The notes: generated from the sequence alone by a model not told the origin. Counted from the first letter of the stretch, positions 8,370-16,863 are shown. The stretch: DNA of 64,000 nt from Aphodoplasma sp045541115 (GCA_045541115.1 JAZQIM010000012.1:62001-126000); one strand, 5' to 3'. Numbers and translations are program-made.

Positions 8370-8849
8370 ATGAAAAATGTTGAGCTTTTTACAGATGGAG
8401 CATGTAGCGGCAATCCCGGCAAGGGTGGCTATGGCGCAATATTAAAATATAACGGTCATAAAAAGGAAATGAGCTGCGGATTTGTATGCACCACCAATAA
8501 CCGTATGGAGCTTATGGCAGCAATTGTAGGGCTTGAGGCTTTAAAAGAGCCGTGTAATGTTACGCTTTACAGCGATTCAAAGTACCTTGTAGATGCGATC
8601 GAAAAGGGCTGGGTTTACAAATGGCAACAAAACGGCTGGACGATAAGCAACAAAAAGCCGGCGCTTAATGTCGACTTATGGGAAAGACTTCTTTTGCTTA
8701 TGCAAACACATAATGTTACTCTTAACTGGGTAAAAGGGCATGCGGGACACAAAGAAAATGAGCGCTGTGATGCTCTTGCTGTTTCGGCGTATCTTAAAGA
8801 CGGACTTTGCGAAGACAAAGGCTTTGTGGAGCAGAGCTTTTATAAATGA
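8370..8849 (+). CDS. rnhA: Ribonuclease HI
   Basis: Degrades the RNA strand of RNA-DNA hybrids such as R-loops and primers. 159 aa. The four metal-binding acidic residues are visible: D in LFTDGACSGNPG, E in NNRMELMAAI, D in LYSDSKYLVDAI, and D in GHKENERCDALA. The WVKGHAGH block supplies the conserved histidine. Full length for the family. It is preceded by GGAG and lies 26 nt after the DHFR gene. A perfect 12-bp hairpin follows its stop codon. Confidence 0.96.
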   Translation: MKNVELFTDGACSGNPGKGGYGAILKYNGHKKEMSCGFVCTTNNRMELMAAIVGLEALKEPCNVTLYSDSKYLVDAIEKGWVYKWQQNGWTISNKKPALNVDLWERLLLLMQTHNVTLNWVKGHAGHKENERCDALAVSAYLKDGLCEDKGFVEQSFYK

Positions 8850-8861
8850 TAAAATTGTATA

Positions 8862-8904
8862 AAAACACCTCTTGTGTAAATAATATTTATCAAAGAGGTG
8901 TTTT
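8862..8904 (+). terminator. Perfect 12-bp hairpin after rnhA that also covers the next ribosome site
   Basis: AAAACACCTCTT (8862-8873) pairs with AAGAGGTGTTTT (8893-8904). The 19-nt loop can form a further TAAAT/ATTTA stem. The right arm contains AGAGGTG, the ribosome site of the following gene, and ends in TTTT. It may end rnhA transcripts and/or hide the ribosome site of the YkuS-like gene. Confidence 0.7.
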
Positions 8905-8906
8905 AT

Positions 8907-9164
8907 TTGATTATAGCAATTCAAAGTGGGCTTGAAAATTTAGGAAAAGCATTGAGAGAATATGGTTTTGAGGTTGTAGAGCTTGGGGAAAGTGACACTG
9001 TCGTAGATGCGCTTATATACATGGGCGAGCCAATGCCACATGTGTCGGTCACAAATAAAGCCGACGCATATTCTCGCGGCGTGTTTATGGTAAATGCGCG
9101 CGGCAAAAGCGCAGATGAGATTGCGCAGATTTTAAGCAGACGCACATATACACCGCTGTTTTAG
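8907..9164 (+). CDS. YkuS/UPF0180-like small protein
   Basis: 85 aa. The likely start is TTG 8907 (MIIAIQSGLENL), 6 nt after AGAGGTG; an in-frame GTG at 8898 lies within that ribosome site and is less likely. The sequence LGKALREYGFEVVEL, a central DALIYMG, and RGVFMVNARGKSADEIAQIL correspond to the UPF0180 (B. subtilis YkuS) pattern, including the closing A-G/K-TADEI block. The function of this family is unknown. Its ribosome site is buried in the right arm of the preceding hairpin, suggesting translation control. Confidence 0.7.
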   Translation: MIIAIQSGLENLGKALREYGFEVVELGESDTVVDALIYMGEPMPHVSVTNKADAYSRGVFMVNARGKSADEIAQILSRRTYTPLF

Positions 9165-9280
9165 AAGGCATAATGCATAAAAAAGACGGTCAAATATTTA
9201 TTTAGTGGCAAAAAATATATAAGCATAAACACGAAAAACGACAATGCAGCCAATAAAATTAAAAACTTATACAAATTTAG

Positions 9281-9309
9281 TTGAAAAAAGAAAAAAATAG
9301 GTATATAAT
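9281..9309 (+). promoter_or_regulatory. Promoter for iscS-iscU
   Basis: TTGAAA (9281-9286), 17-nt spacer, TATAAT (9304-9309), about 45 nt before the iscS start. No IscR-like gene or obvious repeat operator is seen nearby. Confidence 0.78.
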
Positions 9310-9354
9310 AATTTCTGGACAATTTTAAGTGAAGATACAAAGGAGGTCAGAGTT

Positions 9355-10542
9355 TTGGCTGATAGAATATATATGGACAATGCTGCAACAACACCGATAA
9401 AAAAGGAAGTGCTTGATGCGATGATGCCATACCTTACAGATGAGTTTGGCAATGCCTCATCGATTTATTCATATGGAAGAAGCGCAAAAAGTGCGCTTGA
9501 TGGCGCGAGAGAATGTGTTGCAAATGCGCTTGGCGCAAAGGCAAACGAGATATATTTTACCGCGTGTGGTTCGGAGGCTGATAACTGGGCGATAAAAGGC
9601 GCGGCATATGCACTTAAATCAAAAGGAAAGCACATTATAACAAGTGCTATTGAGCATCACGCTGTGCTCCATACGCTTGAATATCTTGAAAAGCAAGGCT
9701 TTGAGGTTACATATCTTGGCGTAGATGAGTACGGAATGATAAGCCTTGATGAACTTAAAAAAGCGATAAGAGAAGACACGATTCTAATCAGTATCATGTT
9801 TGCAAATAATGAAATTGGTACGATTATGCCGATTGAAGAAATCGGAAAAATTGCAAAAGAGAACAAAATACTGTTTCATACAGATGCTGTCCAGGCAGTA
9901 GGCCATGTCCCGATAGATGTGCAAAAGATGGGAATTGATATGCTTTCTGTATCGGCACATAAGATATATGGCCCGAAAGGTGTAGGAGCGCTTTATGTAA
10001 GAAACGGCGTAAAAATCGACAACTTCATGCATGGCGGCGCACAGGAAAGAAGCAGACGCGCAGGCACGGAAAATGTTGCGGGTATAGTTGGCTTTGCAAA
10101 GGCAATTAAGCTTGCGACAGACAATGTAGAAGAAACTATGGAGCGTATTGGCAGCCTTCGCGATATGATGATAGAAAAAATTAGCGAGCGCATACCGTAT
10201 TGTCGCCTTAACGGACACAGGACGAAAAGACTTTGCAATAATGTAAATTTCTCGTTTGAGTTTATTGAGGGAGAATCGCTACTTCTTATGCTTGATATGA
10301 ATGGTATTGCGGCGTCGAGCGGAAGCGCGTGCACATCGGGCTCGCTTGACCCGTCGCATGTACTTTTGTCAATCGGACTAAAACACGAGCTGGCACACGG
10401 CTCTCTTCGTTTCAGCCTTGGTGATTTTAATACGGAAGATGAAATTGAAAAAGTAGTAGATAAACTTGAGATAATCGTGCAAAGACTTCGCGACATGTCG
10501 CCTTTGTATGAAGAAGTAGAAAGGGGAGTAAAGAATGTATAG
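9355..10542 (+). CDS. iscS: Cysteine desulfurase (NifS/IscS family)
   Basis: PLP enzyme that takes sulfur from cysteine to supply Fe-S cluster assembly and tRNA thiolation. 395 aa. The PLP lysine is K203 in SVSAHKIYGPKG. HHAVLHT and FHTDAVQAVGH are family blocks. The persulfide-forming cysteine is C326 in SSGSACTSGS, a group I loop. The start is TTG 9355, 8 nt after AGGAGGT, giving MADRIYMDNAATTP. Its last codons overlap the start of iscU by 8 nt, so the two proteins are made together and very probably work together. Confidence 0.95.
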   Translation: MADRIYMDNAATTPIKKEVLDAMMPYLTDEFGNASSIYSYGRSAKSALDGARECVANALGAKANEIYFTACGSEADNWAIKGAAYALKSKGKHIITSAIEHHAVLHTLEYLEKQGFEVTYLGVDEYGMISLDELKKAIREDTILISIMFANNEIGTIMPIEEIGKIAKENKILFHTDAVQAVGHVPIDVQKMGIDMLSVSAHKIYGPKGVGALYVRNGVKIDNFMHGGAQERSRRAGTENVAGIVGFAKAIKLATDNVEETMERIGSLRDMMIEKISERIPYCRLNGHRTKRLCNNVNFSFEFIEGESLLLMLDMNGIAASSGSACTSGSLDPSHVLLSIGLKHELAHGSLRFSLGDFNTEDEIEKVVDKLEIIVQRLRDMSPLYEEVERGVKNV

Positions 10543-10966
10543 TGAAAAAGTATTAGACCATTTTTCAAATCCGAGAAATGTCGGCGATATAAAAGATGCG
10601 AATGCAATCGGCGAGGTTGGAAACGCGAAATGCGGCGACATTATGAAGATATATATGAAAATTGAAGACGAAGTTATAAAGGATGTAAAGTTTAAGACAT
10701 TTGGCTGCGGTGCAGCCGTTGCAACAAGCTCTATGGCAACGGAAATGGTAAAAGGTAAGACGATTGACGAAGCACTCTCGCTTACAAACAAGGCTGTTAT
10801 GGAGGCGCTTGACGGCTTACCGCCTGCAAAGATTCACTGTTCCGTACTTGCTGAAGAAGCGATACACAGTGCGATTGAAGATTATTACAATCGTCTCGGT
10901 ATCAAGACTGACAAGGTAAAAAAATGCAGCGGTTGTTGCAGTAGTTGCCATAATCACGAGGAATAA
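10535..10966 (+). CDS. iscU: Fe-S cluster scaffold protein (NifU/IscU N-terminal type) with Cys-rich tail
   Basis: Scaffold on which Fe-S clusters are built from IscS-derived sulfur. 143 aa. The three ligand cysteines are present: C33 in NAKCGD, C58 in FGCGAAVATSS, and C102 in KIHCSVLA. An unusual tail, KKCSGCCSSCHNHEE, adds four cysteines and two histidines not found in E. coli IscU. This resembles stand-alone NifU-like proteins of clostridia. It overlaps iscS by 8 nt and is followed at once by a strong terminator. Confidence 0.93.
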   Translation: MYSEKVLDHFSNPRNVGDIKDANAIGEVGNAKCGDIMKIYMKIEDEVIKDVKFKTFGCGAAVATSSMATEMVKGKTIDEALSLTNKAVMEALDGLPPAKIHCSVLAEEAIHSAIEDYYNRLGIKTDKVKKCSGCCSSCHNHEE

Positions 10967-10971
10967 AAACA

Positions 10972-11011
10972 AAAAGCACTTCAAGAATCTGTTGAAGTGC
11001 TTTTTATTTTT
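10972..11011. terminator. Bidirectional terminator between iscU and the spoIIE operon
   Basis: AAAAGCACTTCAA (10972-10984), 7-nt loop, TTGAAGTGCTTTT (10992-11004), then ATTTTTG. The left flank also gives a T-rich run on the minus strand, so it can serve both convergent units. Confidence 0.88.
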
Positions 11012-11014
11012 GAT

Positions 11015-11227
11015 TTAGATAAAATGAATGAGTAAATATGTGAAAGCTCCAATCGCGCCAGAAGCTGCGATAAAAGAAAGCATTACAGCCCTTTTTGATA
11101 GATGGTTTTTATAATGTCCGCTGCGTCTGCGCCGTTTTGTATCAAAATAGCGCTTAATATAAAGCTCAAGTACTTCTTCAGCCTGTGACACAATATCGTA
11201 TTGTTCATTTTTGCTTCTGTCTGCCAT
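11015..11227 (-). CDS. Small single-pass membrane protein downstream of spoIIE
   Basis: 70 aa, ATG start with AAAGGAT about 9 nt upstream. An N-terminal charged half with a KRRRRSGHYKNH stretch is followed by one hydrophobic segment (about residues 47-68: AVMLSFIAASGAIGAFTYLL). I do not recognise the family. It lies 82 nt after spoIIE on the same strand and shares the terminator at 10972-11011, so it may be co-expressed in sporulation; that is inference from position only. Confidence 0.6.
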   Translation of the reverse strand: MADRSKNEQYDIVSQAEEVLELYIKRYFDTKRRRRSGHYKNHLSKRAVMLSFIAASGAIGAFTYLLIHFI

Positions 11228-11309
11228 TTGCTATATCCTTTCGCGTAAAATAATGTAATTGTTTGATTATATTTTTATCATTTATAATGACAAATATACC
11301 TTTAAAAGA

Positions 11310-13673
11310 TTATTTTTCCAAAATTCTTGCAACAATTACCGTCATATCATCATCTACATGGCCGTGTTTATGGATTACTGCTTCTTTTAATATGATTTCA
11401 GCAATAGCTTCAGGCTCGTCCTTTTGTTTTGTAGAAAGAAGTAACTCCTTTACCCAATTTGAATTCTTTTTTGCGTTTGAGATGCCATCACTCATCATCA
11501 CAATCAAATCGCCACTGATAAGATGTTTACTTGACAAGCTAAGATCGGCATCGCTTAGTATTCCTGCAGGGAGTGTGGAGCAAAATATTGTTTCTACATT
11601 GTCATCGTGTTTTATGTATCCTGCCACCGCGCCAATTTTTACAAATTCTACTCGGGCACTTACAAGGTCAATGATTGATAAATCTATTGTCGCAAAGGCT
11701 TCTGCGCCATTTTTTGAAACAAGCGCAGAATTTACAAGCGTAATGGCAGCAGTTTTATCAAAACCTGCAAGCAGGAGTTTTTTTAGAAGGTTTATTGCAA
11801 TGCTGCTTTCACATGATGCCTGCTCGCCACAACCCATTCCGTCACTTATGGCAAGGGCATATCGGTTATCACCAAGGCTTACGGTGCAGTATGAGTCGCC
11901 GTTGTATTTTTGACCATCCTTTTTTAGCGTTGCAACACCGCTGACAATTTTGTAGTTTAATTGTGGCTCAAAAATCACGTGTGTATCGCCGTGTAGGGTC
12001 TGGCGCATGCGCATTGGCTGTGAGAGTACGTGCGATATGACATCGCCTACTGTGTCTGTATACACAAGGTCATCTGTGTCGTAAAATTCTGTTTCAACTT
12101 CAAATCCTGAATCTGCTCTTTCAAAAACACAGATGCTTTTTAGCGAAATCTTATTTTTTAACAGTTCGTCAGAAATCTTTTTTTCGTATTTACTCTCACA
12201 TAAGATATCGTTTGTCATTTCCTCGCAAAGAATGTCCATAACAGAGGCAAAGCCGCGATACTGTTGTGACAGTATTTTTCTTGCTTCATTTAGCTGGCCT
12301 TCCCAGAGAGTATTTATGCGGCTTATTTCGTAAAAATGATTTGCAGATGCGACAAATTCAGAGCAGTGGGCGCATTTTTGGCGAAAATCGGATGGTACAT
12401 CAAGAATGTCGGCGTAGCCTTTGTCAAGAAGTTTTTTCTTTATTGCAGATATTGCATCTGCGGTTATATCACCCTCTTTGTCCCAGCAATGTCCGCGCAG
12501 ACCACATTTTGCGCATACCTTTTGAGCCGCGTTATCAAAAACCTGCGTAATGCGGCTTGCCTGTTCGCTGTCGTGGTTTAGTGAGAGGTCGTCAAATGAC
12601 TGTGCGAGAGCATTAAAAGCTTCGCTTTGTGAACCGAGCCGAAGGTGTATAAGTTCCCTCATTTTCTGCAGATATGGTATATCAGAGCGCGAAGAGCAGT
12701 AACCGTTCACGAAGGCTGCTATACGTTCGAGCTTTTTTCGTGGAAACATCATAAATATAACTGATGCAATTAAAAAATTCAGTATGCCGACGTTTCCGTA
12801 GATATACATAGTTGTTATAAAACCGATACTAATAGATGTAGAAGCAAAGGCGACAGAAACACCGTATTTTCCCAGAGGCTTTGCAGCGCCGGCACAAAAA
12901 CCGCAAAGAGTGTATATGCCTATAACAAAAAGCATATCTAAAGAGTTTATTGCGCACACGATTCCGGCGCATGCTCCTGCACACGTACCAACGGCCATTC
13001 CTCTGCAATACGCCAAAAATATTACACAGATTGCACACACAATATGGCTTAAGTTGACAGGTCCCATACTCGTAATGTCGCTTAGGCCCGCGACACATAA
13101 AGATGCGATCATAAGAAGGCTTATAAGCTGTTCGTTTGCAATATATCCTTTTGCTTTTTCGCGGCCGGCTATAAAGACATTTGCTTCTTTAAATATTATA
13201 CAAATGAAGCCGCAAATTATTGATTCGAGAGTTAAAAGAGCGACGTTGTAGATAAGAAGCATATCATAAAGCATTACAATCATTCCGCCGCAAAACAGTG
13301 ATAGAGCTGAGATGAGTGCATCGAGAGCGGGAGGTTTTGAGTTCCTTTTATCAAATAGCAGCTTATAAATATAAAAGATGCACATTGCAAGCAGGTATTT
13401 AAATGCCTTTGTGCCCATGCCGGCACTTAACATTCCGATTAAGGAGCATAAAAGAGTAAGCGGCATTTTTGCTCTTGTGTAAGATGAAGCAAAAAATGCA
13501 CTTGCAAATGGGCTCATCGCGCCAAGCATGGATGTGCGCGCTAAAAGCAAGCAAATAATGCCTGATATGTAATCTCCTCTTTTCAGACGCACTTGCGAAT
13601 CAGGTTTTTTAGCTTTTGTATTTGATGTAGCATCGTCCATCCGCTTATAGGATGGTATTTCCGTTTGTGCCAT
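11310..13673 (-). CDS. spoIIE: Stage II sporulation protein E, membrane serine phosphatase
   Basis: Dephosphorylates SpoIIAA to activate sigma-F in the forespore and takes part in asymmetric septation. 787 aa, close to the usual length. Residues about 40-320 form roughly ten transmembrane segments. A central region with paired cysteines (VCAKCGLRGHCW) follows, then a C-terminal PP2C-type phosphatase domain: YALAISDGMGCGEQA, a central KIGAV, and LIVMMSDGIS plus DDDMTVIVARI with the metal-binding aspartates. Start ATG 13673 follows AAGGAGAG. Upstream lies a promoter with the features of Spo0A-activated spoIIE promoters. It shows that the organism carries a core endospore gene. Confidence 0.96.
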   Translation of the reverse strand: MAQTEIPSYKRMDDATSNTKAKKPDSQVRLKRGDYISGIICLLLARTSMLGAMSPFASAFFASSYTRAKMPLTLLCSLIGMLSAGMGTKAFKYLLAMCIFYIYKLLFDKRNSKPPALDALISALSLFCGGMIVMLYDMLLIYNVALLTLESIICGFICIIFKEANVFIAGREKAKGYIANEQLISLLMIASLCVAGLSDITSMGPVNLSHIVCAICVIFLAYCRGMAVGTCAGACAGIVCAINSLDMLFVIGIYTLCGFCAGAAKPLGKYGVSVAFASTSISIGFITTMYIYGNVGILNFLIASVIFMMFPRKKLERIAAFVNGYCSSRSDIPYLQKMRELIHLRLGSQSEAFNALAQSFDDLSLNHDSEQASRITQVFDNAAQKVCAKCGLRGHCWDKEGDITADAISAIKKKLLDKGYADILDVPSDFRQKCAHCSEFVASANHFYEISRINTLWEGQLNEARKILSQQYRGFASVMDILCEEMTNDILCESKYEKKISDELLKNKISLKSICVFERADSGFEVETEFYDTDDLVYTDTVGDVISHVLSQPMRMRQTLHGDTHVIFEPQLNYKIVSGVATLKKDGQKYNGDSYCTVSLGDNRYALAISDGMGCGEQASCESSIAINLLKKLLLAGFDKTAAITLVNSALVSKNGAEAFATIDLSIIDLVSARVEFVKIGAVAGYIKHDDNVETIFCSTLPAGILSDADLSLSSKHLISGDLIVMMSDGISNAKKNSNWVKELLLSTKQKDEPEAIAEIILKEAVIHKHGHVDDDMTVIVARILEK

Positions 13674-13755
13674 AGCAAATCTCTCCTTGGTAAAAATTTT
13701 AAAAAAGTGTTCTAAAACAAAATTTTTGATAATATAATTTTAGTTTTATAACTCT

Positions 13756-13802
13756 ATTATATACATCTTAAATGGAATTTTTTGTAAATTCTCGTTGTCG
13801 AA
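13756..13802 (-). promoter_or_regulatory. Putative Spo0A-activated promoter of spoIIE with exact 0A box
   Basis: Read on the minus strand: a 0A box (TTGTCGAA on the plus strand, 13795-13802) lies 6 nt upstream of TTTACA (13788-13783), followed by a 21-nt spacer and TATAAT (13761-13756). The long spacer and nearby 0A box are the known hallmarks of B. subtilis spoIIE and spoIIG promoters. The start codon is about 80 nt downstream. Confidence 0.72.
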
Positions 13803-13864
13803 AAATAAGAATAGACATACATAATTTTACAAATTATTCGGATTTATAAAAATGATAAATTACC

Positions 13865-13893
13865 TTGAAAAAAGTTGATATTGGTGGTATAAT
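13865..13893 (+). promoter_or_regulatory. Promoter for smpB
   Basis: TTGAAA (13865-13870), 17-nt spacer, TATAAT (13888-13893), 62 nt before the smpB ATG. Confidence 0.75.
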
Positions 13894-13955
13894 TAAGCAA
13901 GCATGGGAAAAATATCACATAGGCTCATATACTAAAACGGAGGGCAAATTGATAT

Positions 13956-14411
13956 ATGGAAAAAATAATTGCACAAAATAAAAAGGCGCGCCATGACTAT
14001 TTTGTTGAGCAGACATATGAAGCGGGAATTGAGCTCTACGGCACTGAAGTAAAGTCGATAAGAGAAGGAAAAGTCAATTTAAAGGATTCATATGCAAGCG
14101 TGACAAAAAGCGGTGAGATATTTGTTATTGGCATGCATATTAGCCCGTATGAAAAGGGAAATATATTTAACAAGGATCCACTGCGCGAAAGAAAACTTCT
14201 TCTTCATAAACGCGAGATTTTAAAGCTTGCGGCAATTTCTGCGCAAATGGGATATGCGCTCATACCTCTGTCTATGTATTTTAAAGATTCAAAGGTTAAG
14301 CTGGAGCTTGGAGTATGTAAAGGTAAAAAACTTTATGACAAGCGTGATGATGCGGCAAAACGTGATGCAAAACGAAATATCGAGCGCGCTCTAAGAGACA
14401 GAAACAGATAG
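13956..14411 (+). CDS. smpB: SsrA-binding protein SmpB
   Basis: Binds tmRNA and brings it to stalled ribosomes for trans-translation. 151 aa. Typical blocks are KKARHDYFVEQTYEAGIELYGTEVKSIR, a central HISPYEKGN, and ERKLLLHKREI. The basic C-terminal tail KRDDAAKRDAKRNIERALRDR is the part that enters the mRNA channel. The start ATG follows GGAGGG. Its RNA partner ssrA begins 82 nt downstream with its own promoter, a common arrangement. Confidence 0.97.
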   Translation: MEKIIAQNKKARHDYFVEQTYEAGIELYGTEVKSIREGKVNLKDSYASVTKSGEIFVIGMHISPYEKGNIFNKDPLRERKLLLHKREILKLAAISAQMGYALIPLSMYFKDSKVKLELGVCKGKKLYDKRDDAAKRDAKRNIERALRDRNR

Positions 14412-14430
14412 TGGGTGGATATATTTAACA

Positions 14431-14459
14431 TTGACATAAAAATATACAGATGATATACT
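14431..14459 (+). promoter_or_regulatory. Promoter for ssrA
   Basis: Consensus TTGACA (14431-14436), 17-nt spacer, TATACT (14454-14459), about 34 nt before the tmRNA 5' end. Confidence 0.85.
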
Positions 14460-14492
14460 AACATGCAAACCTTCTTTAATAACTTCGTATAT

Positions 14493-14838
14493 GGGGGCGT
14501 AATGGTTTCGACGGGGATGTTGAAGTATGGGAAGCGGGTAGCGGTGGGCGCCGCTTAAAAAGCCTAACTTAAAATTAAACGCTAACAATAATAAATTAGC
14601 TTACGCTGCCTAATTAGGCGGCCGTCCTGCCAATGAGTACCGCGGCATTGGTTAGGGCGTCATGCAGCGGTGAACGTGATTTAGCTAAGCTTTGCGCTAA
14701 ACATGACTAATGAAGCTACTGAAGCTGTGAGTTTGTCTGTGGACTTACAGTGGAGGGAATGTAGACCATAGACTGCACCCGGAGATGCCTGTATGAATAT
14801 GTTTTCGGACGCGGGTTCGACTCCCGCCGCCTCCACCA
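14493..14838 (+). ncRNA. ssrA: Transfer-messenger RNA (tmRNA)
   Basis: One-piece tmRNA, about 346 nt including encoded CCA. The 5' end GGGGGCGTAATGGTTTCGAC is diagnostic and pairs with CGCCTCC before ACCA at the 3' end. The T-arm is GCGGGTTCGACTCCCGC. The tag frame starts at GCT 14581 and reads ANNNKLAYAA followed by TAA, an AA-ending tag suited to ClpXP-type proteolysis. The AATTAGGCGGCCGTCC stretch after the tag matches known tmRNA pseudoknot entry sequences. It is followed by a strong terminator, then by an AT-rich two-gene unit. Confidence 0.97.
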
Positions 14839-14841
14839 AGG

Positions 14842-14872
14842 AAAACACAATTTTAATTGTGTTTTTTTTTTA
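14842..14872 (+). terminator. Terminator of ssrA
   Basis: AAAACACAATT (14842-14852), 2-nt loop, AATTGTGTTTT (14855-14865), then a run of T to about 14871. Confidence 0.9.
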
Positions 14873-14988
14873 TTTCAAAATTTTTTTAAAAAAATTTATT
14901 TTAAGTATTGCTTTTTTTCGGGATTTATGTTAAACTTATCATCCAAGCAATTCGAACGTTTGTTTGTTTTTAAAAAGGAGGTGAGATT

Positions 14989-16233
14989 ATGAGTAACGAA
15001 AACTATTGGTTAACTTCATTTGATACTACATTACCACTGGACAAAAATTCTAAAAAGAGCTATAATGGAATAAACACAGTACAGAAAAATGTTTTTGATG
15101 ATACGTTTGCAAATTCTGCTCTTGATTACCTTTACTCTAATGATAATCTTGGCAAGACGCAGAGTTTCCTGGAAAGCAACGGATTCCCATCTATCGAAGA
15201 GCGTCAGTATAACAAGCAATCTTACGGCGCAGCAGATGAGAATAGGCAAATGCTTGATTTATTCAAAAACAAATCAAACAGCATATTAAATCCAAAGCTC
15301 TCTGATGACACCGACCGCGCATTTTTGAGCGGACTAATGGGCGAAGAAGAGGAAAAAGCTTACCATCAAAGTCAAATAGCAGACGCAAATAGCGCAATAA
15401 AACGGTGGCAAAGTGCTTTTATCGGTTCACCACTTGAAAGTCAATTAAACGGAGTTGCTGATTCAGCATTGCAAAAGATAAATACTTTGCAGACGGCAGA
15501 GCCTGACTTTTTTAATGCAAAAAATAACATTGTGCCTGTTGACAACTTCAATTTGTTTCCAGAGAATGACAATAATAATGTATCATCTTTGCTTTTGCAA
15601 GATACCAATAATACGCTGAGCATGGTAAATACAAGGGCCTTGGTAGATAATAGTCTTAAAAAACTACTTAATAAAGCTAAACAAGCATTTCAAATTTTTT
15701 GGGACCTTCCTGACGAAATGCAAAAAGATGTACAAAGAAGCATGTGGAGAACTGGAGCTCGATATTATTTAGGAAAAGAAGAATTTTATACTTCTTTATG
15801 GATGCTTGAGCACGCTCTGCAAGATAATCCAAGTGATATATGGCGTGGAAATGATTCCAGAATTGCATCTTTGATTAATAATGACAAAGTTTATTTGGAC
15901 AAATTAGATGAGGCTATTAAAGCATCCAAGGATGGAACAATTGACACTGATTTGGAAGATATACGATTTAAGAACGACGATTTATATTATTCAATTCATA
16001 AAGCAAATATTCATGTTACCGGACATAGACAAAGTAATGGAAAGTGGATTGTGCATGCAACACTATCTGATACATATGATTTTACAGAATTCATGACTTT
16101 TAAAGATGATAACGGAGGGTGGTCGACACAATTCAGCCCTGGAACAGTAGCAAATGATGTAGCTGTAGCATCTCAAATACTTGGGGCAATTAATCCATAC
16201 CATGTTACGGTGGATTTTTACACAACGAGGTGA
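14989..16233 (+). CDS. Unrecognised 414-aa protein with toxin-like C-terminal domain
   Basis: ATG start with AAAGGAGGTGAG about 7 nt upstream. There is no signal peptide, LXG or WXG motif. Residues 1-150 are polar and Asn/Ser-rich; residues about 225-310 are helical (FWDLPDEMQKDVQRSMWRTG, WMLEHALQDNPSDIW). The C-terminal 90 residues (LYYSIHKANIHVTG, KWIVHATLSDTYDFTEF) are strand-rich. I recall similar C-terminal regions in polymorphic toxin-type proteins, and the DTYD motif is shared with part of the colicin M active site, though the HR that follows there is missing. It sits right after ssrA, a common integration site, and is coupled 6 nt ahead of a small membrane protein. Toxin function is inference. 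Confidence 0.5.
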   Translation: MSNENYWLTSFDTTLPLDKNSKKSYNGINTVQKNVFDDTFANSALDYLYSNDNLGKTQSFLESNGFPSIEERQYNKQSYGAADENRQMLDLFKNKSNSILNPKLSDDTDRAFLSGLMGEEEEKAYHQSQIADANSAIKRWQSAFIGSPLESQLNGVADSALQKINTLQTAEPDFFNAKNNIVPVDNFNLFPENDNNNVSSLLLQDTNNTLSMVNTRALVDNSLKKLLNKAKQAFQIFWDLPDEMQKDVQRSMWRTGARYYLGKEEFYTSLWMLEHALQDNPSDIWRGNDSRIASLINNDKVYLDKLDEAIKASKDGTIDTDLEDIRFKNDDLYYSIHKANIHVTGHRQSNGKWIVHATLSDTYDFTEFMTFKDDNGGWSTQFSPGTVANDVAVASQILGAINPYHVTVDFYTTR

Positions 16234-16239
16234 TATATT

Positions 16240-16836
16240 ATGAAGAAGCATAAAGTTGGTATGATTATACTTATTATATTTATCTCTATTTCTATTCTTT
16301 CGGGTTCTGTCATAAATATTGTATATTCAAACAGACATATATTTTATAATCTGTTTTGGACCTGGTTCGGTAATGGATTAACGCATGAACGAACATTAGA
16401 TGTCGGATATGGACGTGAAATAGCGGATTGGATCGATATGAATGACAAAACTTATGTAATCACTCACTACGAGTCCGACAAAAAATTGGAATATGTCAAA
16501 AACGGTGAAAAAATCACTTTATTAAATTCTGTAATCACTTATTATTTTATAGATTGGAAGTTTTATGTGATTGCAACAAACGGATATGCGGTGATGGACA
16601 AAAACAGTGTCGCAAGAATATACACCTCTGAAGATAAGGTTTCGTTTGAAAATGTGTATTATCTCACAAGCTTTGAAGATTTTGAAAAAGAAGAACAAGA
16701 ACTGTTTGATTCTTTTGGATTTTACACCAAAGAGTCAAGGCAGTTGGGCATTTTTTTAATTATAGCTTGCTTACTCATTGTTGTACTTGTGGCAATACTT
16801 ATTATTTTAGTTATAAAATGCATACTAAAAAAATAA
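16240..16836 (+). CDS. Two-pass membrane protein, possible immunity partner
   Basis: 198 aa, ATG start 6 nt after the previous stop; the ribosome site CGAGGTGAT lies within the end of the previous gene. A transmembrane segment at residues 7-29 and a second at about 169-195 enclose roughly 135 residues, probably external, rich in Tyr and charged residues (DVGYGREIADW, YFIDWKFYVIATNGY). I do not recognise the family. Tight coupling to the preceding gene and membrane location would suit an immunity or membrane-partner role; this is inference. Base composition is as AT-rich as its neighbour and lower in GC than the surrounding housekeeping genes. Confidence 0.5.
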   Translation: MKKHKVGMIILIIFISISILSGSVINIVYSNRHIFYNLFWTWFGNGLTHERTLDVGYGREIADWIDMNDKTYVITHYESDKKLEYVKNGEKITLLNSVITYYFIDWKFYVIATNGYAVMDKNSVARIYTSEDKVSFENVYYLTSFEDFEKEEQELFDSFGFYTKESRQLGIFLIIACLLIVVLVAILIILVIKCILKK

Positions 16837-16863
16837 TCAACAACGTTCGTTTTGCTTGAATTT

